In this document: one piece after another, positions 25,081 through 34,110 of the stretch | Layout: each line of letters begins with the position of its first letter | Numbering within the stretch: position 1 is the first letter of the stretch | Source: Falsiphaeobacter marinintestinus | GTDB taxonomy: Bacteria > Pseudomonadota > Alphaproteobacteria > Rhodobacterales > Rhodobacteraceae | Assembly (NCBI RefSeq): GCF_007923355.1 | Contig: NZ_VOGO01000007.1 | Coordinates: 241,260 to 305,259, forward strand | Reading direction: 5' to 3' | DNA length: 64,000 nucleotides | Notes under the pieces: model-generated | The model's database searches: none | Told to the model about the DNA's origin: nothing | What the model saw: only the letters and a program-made list of their open reading frames with translations | Position numbers and translations under genes: made by a program

Positions 25081-26118
25081 TTACTTCTTGAGGTTCGTCC
25101 AGATCCGGTCATAGACCGCTTGCGTGGCCTCGTCACACACCTCGATAAACACGCCCGGGCCAGCGGAAGCAGGTGGATTTGATTCTGGCAAGCTTGCCAG
25201 TTCGGGGTCAAGGAAAGGACCAACGCCCGCAAGGCCCGACCCGTAGCGCGCATAGTTGGACACAGCCGCAATGTTCTCAGGCTCTAGCAGGAAGTCCATG
25301 AAGGCAATTGCGCTGTCGCGGTTGGGGGCGTCCTCCAGCAACACAACATTGTCCATCCACGCGACATACCCCTGCGTCGGGAAAGCGTATTTGAGGCTTG
25401 CCCTGTCAGCCCGTGCTTTGGCGCCAAACCCGTCATAGATCTGGCCAACGGCCACATCACCCGAGACAAGCACTTCTTTGGCCGTGTCCGAGTTAAAAGA
25501 CGCCCAGTGGCCCTTCGCCTCTTGCAGCATGGCATCCAGAGCTTTCAACTGCTCACGATCCTGGCTGCATTGGGGAATCCCAAGGTGCAGCGCGGCCATC
25601 GCCAGAACTTCGCCCTGGCTGTCGAGCATGTTGATTCTTCCGCTCAGCTCGGCTGGTGGGTTGAAAAGGATATCGGTGGTGTCGATGTTCCCGTCAAACG
25701 CAGCCGTATCAACCATAAAGCTCGTTGAGCCCCACTGGTAGGGGATCGAATGGCTCCACCCGGGGTCAAAACTTGGGTCTGCCCATTCAGGTGCAATGTT
25801 GCCCTTGTTCTTCAGTTCGCCGTCCGCGACGGTGTCCAGCAAGCCTTCGCCGATCATGATCGAAACCATGTAATCACCGGGGACGGCCACGTCATAGGTG
25901 CCCATGCCGCCTGCCTTGAGCGACGCAAGCATCGCCTCGTTGCTGTCATAGGTGTCCATGGTGACGATGATGCCGGTTTCAGCCGTAAACTTGTCGAGCA
26001 AGGTTTGCGGCATGTATTCGAACCAGTGATAGATCGAAAGATTGCCCTCGGCCTGAGCAGTACCGGCACCAAGGGCCAGCGTGGCTGCAATTGCGGTGGA
26101 TGTCAGAAGTGATTTCAT
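25081..26118 (-). CDS. potF: Polyamine ABC transporter substrate-binding protein
   Basis: A 345-residue periplasmic binding protein with a clear signal peptide (first 23 residues, ending in GTAQA). The mature part has the PotD/PotF pattern: LSIYHWFEYMPQTLLDKF, YDSNEAMLASL, YDVAVPGDYMV, and later PYQWGSTSFMVD. It collects spermidine, putrescine or perhaps an acetylated polyamine. The ribosome site AGGGGAAA precedes the ATG. A single Cys pair near the middle and C-terminus (IPQCS, EVCDE) could form a disulfide. I use potF as the closest family name; potD is possible. Confidence 0.88.
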   Translation of the reverse strand: MKSLLTSTAIAATLALGAGTAQAEGNLSIYHWFEYMPQTLLDKFTAETGIIVTMDTYDSNEAMLASLKAGGMGTYDVAVPGDYMVSIMIGEGLLDTVADGELKNKGNIAPEWADPSFDPGWSHSIPYQWGSTSFMVDTAAFDGNIDTTDILFNPPAELSGRINMLDSQGEVLAMAALHLGIPQCSQDREQLKALDAMLQEAKGHWASFNSDTAKEVLVSGDVAVGQIYDGFGAKARADRASLKYAFPTQGYVAWMDNVVLLEDAPNRDSAIAFMDFLLEPENIAAVSNYARYGSGLAGVGPFLDPELASLPESNPPASAGPGVFIEVCDEATQAVYDRIWTNLKK

Positions 26119-26138
26119 GGTTTTCCCCTGTTTATTGA

Positions 26139-26948
26139 TTACTTGTTCTCGCCGGACTTGCTGACGAAATAGGAAATCGTGACCATCACGATGGAAAATG
26201 CGAGAAGCATGGTCGAGATGGCCATGATGTTGGGCTTGATGCCCTGTTTGACAGCGCCAAAGATGGCTGTCGGCAACGTCTCGACACCTGCACCTTTCAC
26301 AAAGTTCGTGATGATGAAGTCGTCGAGCGAAATGATGAACGCAAGCAGGAAACCGGATATGATGCCCGGCATCATCAGCGGCAAAAGGATTTTGGTGAAC
26401 GCCTGTCGTTTGGTGGCATAAAGGTCCATCGCCGCCTGTTCATAGGTGTCTTCAATCCCTTGCATGCGGGCCGAAATCGGCAGGTAGGCGAAGGGTATGC
26501 AGAACGCGATATGCGCCAGCAAGATCGTTAGAATACCCCGTTCGAACCCGATGGAGCTAAAGAAAATCAAAGTGGCAACCGCCGTCACGATTTCAGGGAC
26601 CATCAAGGGCAGAGAAATCAGGCCGAAAGACAACGCCCGCAGCCGGAATTTGCCGCCACGGATCATGGCGGTGGCGGCAAACGTCGCGATTGTTGTCGCA
26701 ACTGTTGCGGCGATGACTGCGATGAAAAAGCTATTGCGCGCGGCGACTTTGAACTTGGCGCTTTCGGAACCGACAAAGACATCCGCGTACCAACGGGTTG
26801 AAAACCCTTCCCAAACCACGATCGATTCAGATGAATTGAAGCTGTACACTGATACGACCATCAGAGGCACATAAAGGATCAGCAGGCATAGGGCTGTGAT
26901 GTAGGCAAAGCCGGGATAGGCTCGGACGTCGAACTTGCGCGCTGCCAT
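26139..26948 (-). CDS. potC: Polyamine ABC transporter permease (PotC/PotI type)
   Basis: A 269-residue inner-membrane permease with six predicted helices. The EAA loop is seen in [28 protein letters not shown] at about 175-202, which contacts the ATPase. The N-terminal Tyr-rich periplasmic stretch [20 protein letters not shown] is typical of PotC/PotI. It begins two bases after potB ends and is followed by the binding-protein gene after 20 bp, forming one operon. Confidence 0.9.
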   Translation of the reverse strand: MAARKFDVRAYPGFAYITALCLLILYVPLMVVSVYSFNSSESIVVWEGFSTRWYADVFVGSESAKFKVAARNSFFIAVIAATVATTIATFAATAMIRGGKFRLRALSFGLISLPLMVPEIVTAVATLIFFSSIGFERGILTILLAHIAFCIPFAYLPISARMQGIEDTYEQAAMDLYATKRQAFTKILLPLMMPGIISGFLLAFIISLDDFIITNFVKGAGVETLPTAIFGAVKQGIKPNIMAISTMLLAFSIVMVTISYFVSKSGENK

Positions 26949-26950
26949 GG

Positions 26951-27880
26951 CTATGCCCCTGCTTTGTTAGCGCGCGCTTGCTGGCGGGCATAGAGTGTCA
27001 GGATGATCAAAACCAGCGAGAGCAAGATCATGGATGCCGCCGCACCGAAGGGCCAGTTACCAGCGTTGCCTTTGAATTGTTCTTCGATCAACGATCCAAT
27101 CATGAAGTTCTTGGCCCCTCCCAACAGGTCAGGGGCAAGGAATGCGCCCATCGACGGGACAAACACCAGGATACAACCTGCAACAACGCCGGGACGCACG
27201 CTGGGCAGGACGATGCGCCGCAAAGTGGTCCATTTGGACGCGTAGAGATCAGATGCCGCTTCGCTAAGGGAAAAGTTGTATCGCTCCACTGCCGCATAGA
27301 TCGGAAGCACCATGAAAGGCAGGTAGGAATAAAACAGCCCGATCTGCACGGCAAAATTCGTATTGATCATCTGAATTGGGCTATCGGCCAGCCCGCTCCA
27401 GACCAGCGCATTGTTAATGGGTCCTTCTTCGCGCAGCATGAACCGCATCGAGACCGTTCTGATCAGCAGGTTGACCCAGTAAGGGATCGTGATCAGGAAC
27501 ACCCAAAGCGGACGCACCTTTTCAGATCGCGTCGCAATGTAATAGGCAGTGGGAAATCCGATCAGCAGGCTCAGGATCGTTGCCAACCCCGCTTGCCAGA
27601 TCGACCGCCAGAAGATCGTGATATAGGTCCACTCAAGTTTGGGCGGTTCATCGCCGAACAATCCGCGGTCAAAAAAGAACTGATCATAAGCGCCCAGTGA
27701 AAATTCCCAGATAACGCCGCCACGGAATTCCTTTGTCAGAAAGGAATAGACCAACATCAGCAAAACAGGGAGCAGCACAAGGATGCTAAGTGTGACCCAT
27801 GCGGGCAACAACAGCCAGTTTCGGGCTTCCTTGTAAGTATCGCCCTGCGTGCTGCCGCCGCTTGCGGCTCCGCCCGCCAT
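26951..27880 (-). CDS. potB: Polyamine ABC transporter permease (PotB/PotH type)
   Basis: A 309-residue permease with six core helices after a short Gly/Ser-rich start. The EAA loop [28 protein letters not shown] is at about 213-240, and [18 protein letters not shown] is typical of PotB/PotH. It pairs with PotC to form the membrane channel. The ATG overlaps the potA TGA (TGATG), pointing to coupled translation. Confidence 0.9.
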   Translation of the reverse strand: MAGGAASGGSTQGDTYKEARNWLLLPAWVTLSILVLLPVLLMLVYSFLTKEFRGGVIWEFSLGAYDQFFFDRGLFGDEPPKLEWTYITIFWRSIWQAGLATILSLLIGFPTAYYIATRSEKVRPLWVFLITIPYWVNLLIRTVSMRFMLREEGPINNALVWSGLADSPIQMINTNFAVQIGLFYSYLPFMVLPIYAAVERYNFSLSEAASDLYASKWTTLRRIVLPSVRPGVVAGCILVFVPSMGAFLAPDLLGGAKNFMIGSLIEEQFKGNAGNWPFGAAASMILLSLVLIILTLYARQQARANKAGA

Positions 27881-28971
27881 CAGCTTGCCAACAGGCGTGC
27901 AGACCCAAACTCGACATCGACAAAAACGTCGGTGCCGGGGTCAAAGATCATCGCCTTGCCAGTATCGGAGTTCTGGGTGCGCACGGCCAGTTTCATGTCG
28001 TTCTGCAGGTGCACGATTGTCTGAACATCCGTCCCTGCATAGACGTTTTCAACGACCTTGCCTTTGAAATTTTCCGCCTCGACTTGCGTTTGGTGCAGTT
28101 TCATGCGTTCCGGACGGATCGACATATGTCCGGTTTTCCCGACGTCCATCTCGTCGACTGCGTCACAGGTCAGGGTCAAACCATTGGGGAACTCACAAAG
28201 AACGCGATCTCCATCCTTCGACTTAACGATCACGTCGATTAGGTTGGTTTCGCCAATAAAGTCTGCGACAAAGCGGTTCGCAGGCTTTTCATAAATATCG
28301 CGCGCATCACCCAGCTGTTGCAGTTCTCCGGCAGACATGACCGCAATACGGTCCGACATGGTTAGTGCTTCGTCTTGATCATGTGTGACGAAGATAAAGG
28401 TGATGCCTGTTTCGCGCTGCAGGTGCTTTAGTTCCAGCTGCATCGCCTTGCGCAGTTTGAGATCAAGGGCTGACAGCGGTTCATCCAGCAGTAGCACTTT
28501 GGGCTGTGGTGCCAAGGCGCGCGCCAGTGCGACGCGTTGTTGCTGACCGCCCGAAAGTTGCAACGGCTTGCGTGCCCCAAACTGCGACAACTGAACCAGT
28601 TCGAGGATCTCGCCCGCACGGGTCCGTGCTTCGGATTTGGATTTCCCAAGCATTTCCAAGCCAAAGCTGACATTCTCCAACACGTTCATATGCGGAAAAA
28701 GGGCGTAGTTCTGGAACACCGTGTTCACAGGGCGCTTATCTGGGGGCAGATTTTCGATCTCTTCCCCGTACAGGAAAATCTCGCCCTCGGTCACATCCTC
28801 GAACCCCGCGATCATGCGCAGCAGGGTGGTTTTTCCGCAGCCTGACGGCCCCAACAACGTGAAAAACTCGTTGTCGTGAATAGACAGAGAGATGGTCTTG
28901 AGAGCTGTGAAATCGCCATAGCGTTTCACAGCTTGTCGCACGTCGATTGCGTTGGTGATGTCCTGTGGCAC
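27880..28971 (-). CDS. potA: Polyamine ABC transporter ATP-binding protein
   Basis: I place the start at the GTG at 28971 (MPQDITNAIDVRQAVKRYGD), which has AGGGGA eight bases upstream; an ATG at 29007 lacks a ribosome site. The 363-residue product has Walker A GPSGCGKTT at about 41-49, signature LSGGQQQRVALARAL, Walker B KVLLLDEPLSALD and a C-terminal TOBE domain (about 285-355). It powers polyamine uptake by PotB/PotC. It is the first gene of the minus-strand cassette, with a palindrome 81 bp upstream. Confidence 0.9.
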   Translation of the reverse strand: MPQDITNAIDVRQAVKRYGDFTALKTISLSIHDNEFFTLLGPSGCGKTTLLRMIAGFEDVTEGEIFLYGEEIENLPPDKRPVNTVFQNYALFPHMNVLENVSFGLEMLGKSKSEARTRAGEILELVQLSQFGARKPLQLSGGQQQRVALARALAPQPKVLLLDEPLSALDLKLRKAMQLELKHLQRETGITFIFVTHDQDEALTMSDRIAVMSAGELQQLGDARDIYEKPANRFVADFIGETNLIDVIVKSKDGDRVLCEFPNGLTLTCDAVDEMDVGKTGHMSIRPERMKLHQTQVEAENFKGKVVENVYAGTDVQTIVHLQNDMKLAVRTQNSDTGKAMIFDPGTDVFVDVEFGSARLLAS

Positions 28972-29051
28972 GACACGTCCCCTGCACAGTAAAGATCTTG
29001 AGACCATATGAAGCAGGGCTGTTGCAGGTAAGAATTGTCTTCCTCAGCCTC

Positions 29052-29070
29052 TGTTAGGCAAAACCTAACA
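29052..29070. promoter_or_regulatory. Perfect palindrome upstream of the polyamine operon
   Basis: TGTTAGG-CAAAA-CCTAACA has exact 7-bp arms and a five-base spacer. It lies between the divergent potA and dusA genes, 81 bp from the potA GTG and about 166 bp from the dusA ATG. A dimeric repressor or activator site for the polyamine cassette is likely; the binding protein is not known. Confidence 0.55.
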
Positions 29071-29236
29071 ACTAACCAGGTGGTATAAGGGATGATCTAT
29101 CAGGCCGTTTCAAAAGGGGGAAACAGCTGAACAACACGTGGGCGCCGTGATGTCACATTCGGGCTGGCCGCAACAAAATGTTGCACTCGGGTTAAAAACG
29201 GGGGCAAAGACGTCCCAAATCGAGAAAACGGAAAAA

Positions 29237-30262
29237 ATGGCCGAGTACAATAGCCCAAGAAGACAAGGTAAAACAGACGTCAAACGAGCTGCCCGCCTGT
29301 CCGTGGCCCCGATGATGGACTGGACGGATCGTCATTGCCGGTATCTGCACCGGCTTCTGAGCCGCAAGACGTTGCTGTACACCGAGATGGTGACAGCCCC
29401 CGCATTGGTGCGGGGGCGCGCGTTGCATTTGCTGGACTACAACCCGGAAGAGCACCCGGTTGCTCTGCAGCTTGGCGGCTCGAACCCTGAAGAGCTGGCA
29501 AAAGCCGCGCGGCTTGGGGCCGAAGCGGGGTATGATGAGATCAACCTGAATTGTGGCTGCCCGTCGGACAGGGTTCAGTCGGGCACGTTCGGGGCCGTGT
29601 TGATGAAGGATCCGGGGCTGGTCGCGGAATGTGTTACGGCGATGCGGAGTACTATCGATACTGAGATCACAGTGAAATGCCGCATCGGCGTGGATGATCA
29701 GGAGCCCGAAGACGTCCTGCCCGAGTTTCTCGCACGGATCAGTGCAGCGGGTTGTGAACGGGTGACGATCCATGCGCGCAAAGCGTGGTTGAAGGGGCTG
29801 AGCCCGAAGGAAAACCGTGATATCCCGCCTTTGGATTATGATCTGGTGATGCGGATGAAGGGGCTGTTTCCAGGGCTGCATATTTCGATCAACGGTGGGA
29901 TCGGGTCGCTGGAGGAAGCAAGAGGTTTCCTCGAAGCCGGGCTGGATGGGGTTATGATCGGGCGCGCGGCCTATCATACGCCGACCGATATTCTGGCGGC
30001 GGCGGACGCTGTCATTTATGGAACTGACGAAGTATCGGACCCTGTAGATGTGGTGCGAACCATGTTGCCTTATATCGAAGCGCATCTTGCTAGCGGCGGA
30101 CGCTTGCATCAGATTACCCGCCACATGTTAGGCCTGTTTGCGGGGCGACCGGGTGCGCGGCAATGGCGGCGCACCCTGTCAGAAGGGGCAAGTCGTGACG
30201 GGGCTGGGCCAGATCTGGTCGAGCAGGCTTTGGCACCATTGCAGGACGGGCAGGCGGCGTGA
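29237..30262 (+). CDS. dusA: tRNA-dihydrouridine(20/20a) synthase
   Basis: Starting at the ATG at 29237 the product has 341 residues; upstream in-frame starts add 33 non-conserved residues. It begins with the Dus pattern RLSVAPMMDWTDRHCRYL (FMN-binding start). The sequence YDEINLNCGCPSDRVQSGTFG carries the catalytic Cys in the GCP, and SINGGIGSLEEA and DGVMIGRAAYHTP bind the FMN phosphate. DusA reduces uridine 20/20a in the tRNA D-loop with NADPH. It is transcribed alone, divergent from the polyamine operon. Confidence 0.93.
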   Translation: MAEYNSPRRQGKTDVKRAARLSVAPMMDWTDRHCRYLHRLLSRKTLLYTEMVTAPALVRGRALHLLDYNPEEHPVALQLGGSNPEELAKAARLGAEAGYDEINLNCGCPSDRVQSGTFGAVLMKDPGLVAECVTAMRSTIDTEITVKCRIGVDDQEPEDVLPEFLARISAAGCERVTIHARKAWLKGLSPKENRDIPPLDYDLVMRMKGLFPGLHISINGGIGSLEEARGFLEAGLDGVMIGRAAYHTPTDILAAADAVIYGTDEVSDPVDVVRTMLPYIEAHLASGGRLHQITRHMLGLFAGRPGARQWRRTLSEGASRDGAGPDLVEQALAPLQDGQAA

Positions 30263-30381
30263 AACAGCGTCCAACCTGACCCTCGGCCCTTGCGGACTGG
30301 TCCCGATTTCCCTTAGCTCTATCTCTCAGCAGCCCGGAGCCTCGCATTCCGGCCAACCATGACCGTGGAGTGATTGCCCAA

Positions 30382-31209
30382 ATGTCCCAGGATCCCATAC
30401 TTCTTGCGCAGATGTTTGCCCTTGTCGTGGTCATCGGCGGGTTTGCCGGCGTTCTGGCAGGGATGCTTGGGGTTGGCGGTGGGATCGTCTTGGTGCCGTG
30501 CTTTTTCTATGCGTTCAAAACCCTTGGCTTTGATGGTCCACAGTTGATGCAGATGTGTCTGGCAACCTCGTTGTCGACGATCATCGTGACATCGCTTCGA
30601 TCGGTTGCCAGCCATAACAAGAAGGGGGCCGTTGATTGGGACATCCTGCGTGGATGGGCCCCGGGAATTGCCGTTGGTGCCATTGTCGGGGTTCTGGTGG
30701 CATCGTCCATGCGCTCAACAACTTTGCAGGGGCTGTTTGGCGTGCTGGGGGTGGTTATCGGATTGTATCTGGGCCTGGGCAAATCTGAATGGCGGCTGGG
30801 GGATGCGATGCCCAAAGGGCTGCGTCGCGCGGTGATTTCACCGATGGTCGGGTTCTTGTCGGTTCTGATGGGGATAGGGGGCGGAAGCTTTGGTGTGCCG
30901 TTGATGAGCCTTTACAACACACCGATTCACAGGGCTGTCGCGACAGCGGCGGGTTTTGGTGTCATCATCGCAGTACCGTCTGTGCTGGGCTTTTTGTTTC
31001 TGCCGATTGATCCGGCTTTTCGCCCGCCCTTGACAGTTGGTGCGGTGAATCTGCCAACTTTTGGCATTGTGATCGCAATGACCCTAATCACGACGCCTTG
31101 GGGGGTCAAGCTGGCCCATGCCATGGATCCTAAACCGCTGCGACGGGTGTTTGCAGTGTTCCTGACCCTCGTGGCCCTGAACATGCTGCGCAAGGCACTG
31201 GGGTGGTAG
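30382..31209 (+). CDS. TSUP (TauE/SafE) family anion exporter
   Basis: A 275-residue protein with eight predicted helices. The ATG at 30382 is preceded by GTGGAG (30365-30370); a GTG at 30370 is the alternative. The two TSUP repeats are visible, each with a glycine-rich turn: AGMLGVGGGIVLVP (about 27-40) and LMGIGGGSFGVP (about 168-180). TSUP members export sulfite, sulfoacetate or other organic anions. The stop overlaps the start of the dioxygenase-like gene by seven bases, so the two are probably expressed together; this may point to its substrate. Confidence 0.85.
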   Translation: MSQDPILLAQMFALVVVIGGFAGVLAGMLGVGGGIVLVPCFFYAFKTLGFDGPQLMQMCLATSLSTIIVTSLRSVASHNKKGAVDWDILRGWAPGIAVGAIVGVLVASSMRSTTLQGLFGVLGVVIGLYLGLGKSEWRLGDAMPKGLRRAVISPMVGFLSVLMGIGGGSFGVPLMSLYNTPIHRAVATAAGFGVIIAVPSVLGFLFLPIDPAFRPPLTVGAVNLPTFGIVIAMTLITTPWGVKLAHAMDPKPLRRVFAVFLTLVALNMLRKALGW

Positions 31210-31988
31210 ACGATTTCCATCGGCTGGGCTGGGTCCGGTTTCCATTTGATCAAGCTGTAACTGACTGGGCTGCACATGCCGTGATCGATGGTCGCAGAGC
31301 TGTGGATGATCCGGACATGGCGCACTGGCACGTCTGTGAGGGCACGTGGTTTGTTGGCGTTGATGCGCTGCTGAACGACACCGCAGGTCGGGTCGGCGGG
31401 TCCGAGGTTTTGTCGGGCAGAGCGGTGGACTTTCTGCGTGATGATCTTGGGGGTTGGCCCGCGTTGCATCGCGCTCAGGTGTCGGTGATCTATCCAGGGT
31501 ATCCGCGCCCTCGCGATGGGGAAAGCGCGGGGGCATTTCGGTATCGCCAGATGCGCGATGCGGCGCATGTCGATGGTTTGAAACCGGTCGGGCCGAACCG
31601 CCGTCGGCATCCGCAAGAATTTCACGCCTTCATTCTGGGTCTGCCCCTGACCGATGTCGGTCCTGACGCCGCACCGATGGTCGTTTGGGAAGGCAGTCAC
31701 GAGGTCATCCGCGCAGGTTTACGTGAGGTTCTGGACAATCACGACCCGAAAGACTGGCACACGGTCGATGTGACCGACGCTTATCAAGAAGCCCGCCGCA
31801 CCGTCTTTGAAACCTGTACCCGCGTACCGCTGCCAGCGCGCCCGGGCGAGGCTTATGCCGTCCACCGATTGGCGCTGCACGGCGTTGCGCCGTGGAAGCC
31901 CGGATCCAAGGGACGGCCGGACGGGCGCATGATCGCTTATTTCAGACCTGAAATGGCGGATCGACAGGATTGGTTGATCAGTCCCTAA
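31203..31988 (+). CDS. PhyH-like Fe(II)/2-oxoglutarate dioxygenase (probable)
   Basis: A 261-residue protein starting at a GTG (31203) within the end of the exporter gene. A possible metal site is His122-x-Asp124 (AAHVDGL) with a distal His at 221 or 226 (VHRLALHG), and an Arg for 2-oxoglutarate further on (GRPDGRMIAYFRPE). The segment GAFRYRQMRDAAHVDGLKP and VVWEGSHEVIR resemble phytanoyl-CoA dioxygenase-like proteins. The substrate is unknown. The overlap with a TSUP exporter suggests an oxygenase that releases an anion (for example from a sulfonate) that must be exported; this is inference only. Confidence 0.65.
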   Translation: MVDDFHRLGWVRFPFDQAVTDWAAHAVIDGRRAVDDPDMAHWHVCEGTWFVGVDALLNDTAGRVGGSEVLSGRAVDFLRDDLGGWPALHRAQVSVIYPGYPRPRDGESAGAFRYRQMRDAAHVDGLKPVGPNRRRHPQEFHAFILGLPLTDVGPDAAPMVVWEGSHEVIRAGLREVLDNHDPKDWHTVDVTDAYQEARRTVFETCTRVPLPARPGEAYAVHRLALHGVAPWKPGSKGRPDGRMIAYFRPEMADRQDWLISP

Positions 31989-31995
31989 GGCCGGT

Positions 31996-32226
31996 TCAAC
32001 GCGCCAAACGCGCGTCGCGGCCACCGCGACGACGTTTCAGACGGGGCGCACGTTCGGGCAGATCGGCCATAACCTCGGCCCGTTCATCGGACGACATGGC
32101 AGACCAGCGCGTGATTTCCTCCATCGTGCGATAGCAGCCTGCGCAGATGTTTTCCTTGGGGTGCATGACGCAAATCTGCACACAAGGGCTTTCAACTTCT
32201 TCACGTTTCCAGATAGGGGCCGTCAC
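31996..32226 (-). CDS. DUF1289 domain protein
   Basis: A 76-residue protein with four cysteines in the DUF1289 pattern SPCVQICVMHPKENICAGCYRT (C15, C19, C28, C31 region), likely binding zinc or an Fe-S cluster. EITRWSAMSSDERAEVM follows and the C-terminus is Arg/Lys rich, which suggests nucleic-acid contact. The function is not known. It overlaps ruvX by four bases as third gene of ccmI-ruvX-DUF1289. Confidence 0.85.
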   Translation of the reverse strand: MTAPIWKREEVESPCVQICVMHPKENICAGCYRTMEEITRWSAMSSDERAEVMADLPERAPRLKRRRGGRDARLAR

Positions 32227-32705
32227 GTGGGCTGCTCCGTTTTTATGTGGCGCATCCGGTCCAGCGCCCCTTGCAGGATATAGGACGCGGCGACATGATC
32301 TATGACCTCAGAGCGACGTTTTCGTGTCGTATCCGCCTCAAGAAGCGCTTTTTCGGCGGCGACAGTGCTTAGCCGTTCGTCCCAGAAGCCGATTGGCAGA
32401 TCGGTCAGGCGGCTGAGATTGCGGGCAAAAGAACGGGTCGACTGGCAACGTGGCCCTTCAGACCCGTCCATGTTGCGGGGCAAACCCAGCAGAATTCCTC
32501 CAGCGCTACGGTCGGTGGCAATCTGAAGAAGGCGCTCGGCATCAAGCGAGAATTTCTTGCGTTTGATGGTTTCGACCGGAGTGGCCACCGTCCCAATCCG
32601 ATCCGACACGGCGACCCCGATGGTTTTGGTGCCCAGATCAAGTCCAACCAATGCCGTCATCGGCGCGACGGTGGCAGCAAACTCTTCGAACACATCACAG
32701 ATCAT
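32223..32705 (-). CDS. ruvX: Putative pre-16S rRNA nuclease / Holliday junction resolvase-like (YqgF)
   Basis: A 160-residue RNase H-fold protein. It contains GLDLGTKTIGVAVSD with the first catalytic Asp, GGILLGLPRNMDGSEG, FWDERLSTVAAE with the Glu-Arg pair, and the closing VIDHVAASYILQ with the last Asp. YqgF family enzymes process the 5' end of 16S rRNA. The ATG at 32705 overlaps the ccmI stop by four bases; an internal ATG 16 codons later (MTALVGLDLG) is closer to the usual family start and also possible. Confidence 0.92.
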   Translation of the reverse strand: MICDVFEEFAATVAPMTALVGLDLGTKTIGVAVSDRIGTVATPVETIKRKKFSLDAERLLQIATDRSAGGILLGLPRNMDGSEGPRCQSTRSFARNLSRLTDLPIGFWDERLSTVAAEKALLEADTTRKRRSEVIDHVAASYILQGALDRMRHIKTEQPT

Positions 32706-33931
32706 TCGCCCAGGCCCGCTTGGCGGCCAGCGTTGCGGATAGCATCCAGCGCCTGCGGGCTGGCGGCAAACACCTGAAGCGCCTCGTCATAAATCGCAGC
32801 GGCGCGGTCGGTGTCGCCCAGAACGCCCAGTGCCCCGATCAGGCGGGCCCATTCTTCGGGGCTGCCGCCTTCGGATGCCAGACGCTCAGACAGCCGATCA
32901 ACCATGCCGCGGATCATCTCTTGGCGTTCGTCGTCAGTCATATCCTGCACGGCTTGCATGTCTTCGGCGCTGGGGCCGGCGAGTGGGGCGCTTTGCAGAG
33001 GAGGCAGTTCGTATTCAACCCCGGCCCGCCAAGCGGCGTCTTCGATCTGACCCCGGATCGGCGCGATCCAGGGCGCGTCCGGCGGACCCGCGCGCAAGGT
33101 TTGATCCCACACGCGGAATGCAAGGTCGGGGCGACCTGTCTGCATTAACATCAGGCCCCAATAATACCGCGCGGCACCATGCCATGGTTCGCGCGCCAGC
33201 ACCTGACGCAATTCCTGCTCGGCCTCGGGCGAGACATACCCCCCCGCCGCCGCGATCAGCATCTCGGCATGTTCCGCATAGTCCTGGGCTTCGGCATTGT
33301 CGCCCTTTAGTTCGATGACCCGACCCTTGGCCGTATAAGCGGCGGTGTAGTTCCCCAAGTTGGATTCGTGCCGCGCGAGCAGTTCAAGCCCCTGAATGTC
33401 ATCCGGCCGGGTCGCGACGGTTTCGCGAAGCTGCGTAATCAGTTGCTTATAGGACTCGTCAATCTGGGGTTCGGGGCGGACCGGCATCCGTGTTTCGGCC
33501 GCGGCCTGATCGGGGCGGGTCTCGCGGCGCTCTTCGGCCATTTCAATCCGGTGATCCAGCGCCAGATCGCCATAGCCCGGCGCGCCAAGGGATCGGTACA
33601 GGGCCAGGGACCCTCCGATTATCATGACGCCCAACACGGCGGCCATCGCCAGCGATATGGGACGCGGTTGGGCAGTCCCTGACTTTTCATCATGCGACTG
33701 CGCATCGGCTGCAAGGATGCGTCGGGACACTTCGGTACGAATACGTTCCGCGTCAGCCTCGGCCAAAGTGCCGCGCGCCAGATCGCGATCCACGTCCTTC
33801 AATTGGTCACGATAGACCTGCAAATCATAGGCCGCAGCCGGTTCAGCGCCATTTCGCGCCCGTAGCAAGGTCACTACCATCAGGGCAGCCACCGCAAGGG
33901 CCATCAGTGAAGTCACAATCCAGAAGGTCAT
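32702..33931 (-). CDS. ccmI: c-type cytochrome biogenesis protein CcmI
   Basis: The start at 33931 (MTFWIVTSLMALAVAALM) has GGGAGA upstream and gives 409 residues; an open frame of 73 more codons upstream is not conserved-looking. The protein has an N-terminal helix (4-24), a charged loop with YRDQLKDVDRDLARGTL, a second helix (about 95-113) and a periplasmic TPR region (about 170-400). CcmI, with CcmF and CcmH, guides apocytochrome c to haem ligation. The neighbouring ccm genes are not in the window. Confidence 0.92.
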   Translation of the reverse strand: MTFWIVTSLMALAVAALMVVTLLRARNGAEPAAAYDLQVYRDQLKDVDRDLARGTLAEADAERIRTEVSRRILAADAQSHDEKSGTAQPRPISLAMAAVLGVMIIGGSLALYRSLGAPGYGDLALDHRIEMAEERRETRPDQAAAETRMPVRPEPQIDESYKQLITQLRETVATRPDDIQGLELLARHESNLGNYTAAYTAKGRVIELKGDNAEAQDYAEHAEMLIAAAGGYVSPEAEQELRQVLAREPWHGAARYYWGLMLMQTGRPDLAFRVWDQTLRAGPPDAPWIAPIRGQIEDAAWRAGVEYELPPLQSAPLAGPSAEDMQAVQDMTDDERQEMIRGMVDRLSERLASEGGSPEEWARLIGALGVLGDTDRAAAIYDEALQVFAASPQALDAIRNAGRQAGLGE

Positions 33932-34019
33932 GGTTTCTCCCATTTCGGAACCATGTATATCTGCGGGAGCCTCGAAAAAAGGGCAAATCGCCGCGCTTGA
34001 GCGCATCGGGCGACCATGT

Positions 34020-34039
34020 CGCAACTGTGCACTATTGCG
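34020..34039. promoter_or_regulatory. Inverted repeat CGCAA-N10-TTGCG upstream of soxB
   Basis: CGCAA (34020-34024) and TTGCG (34035-34039) are separated by ten bases in the 179-bp divergent region between ccmI and soxB, 72 bp before soxB. The spacing fits a dimeric regulator site. No regulator gene is adjacent. Confidence 0.3.
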
Positions 34040-34110
34040 GCGGTTCGGGTCGCGGGTCATCTTTGGGATCGCGGCATATCTTTGCCTGAACGCTTTGAAC
34101 GGATTCGCCC

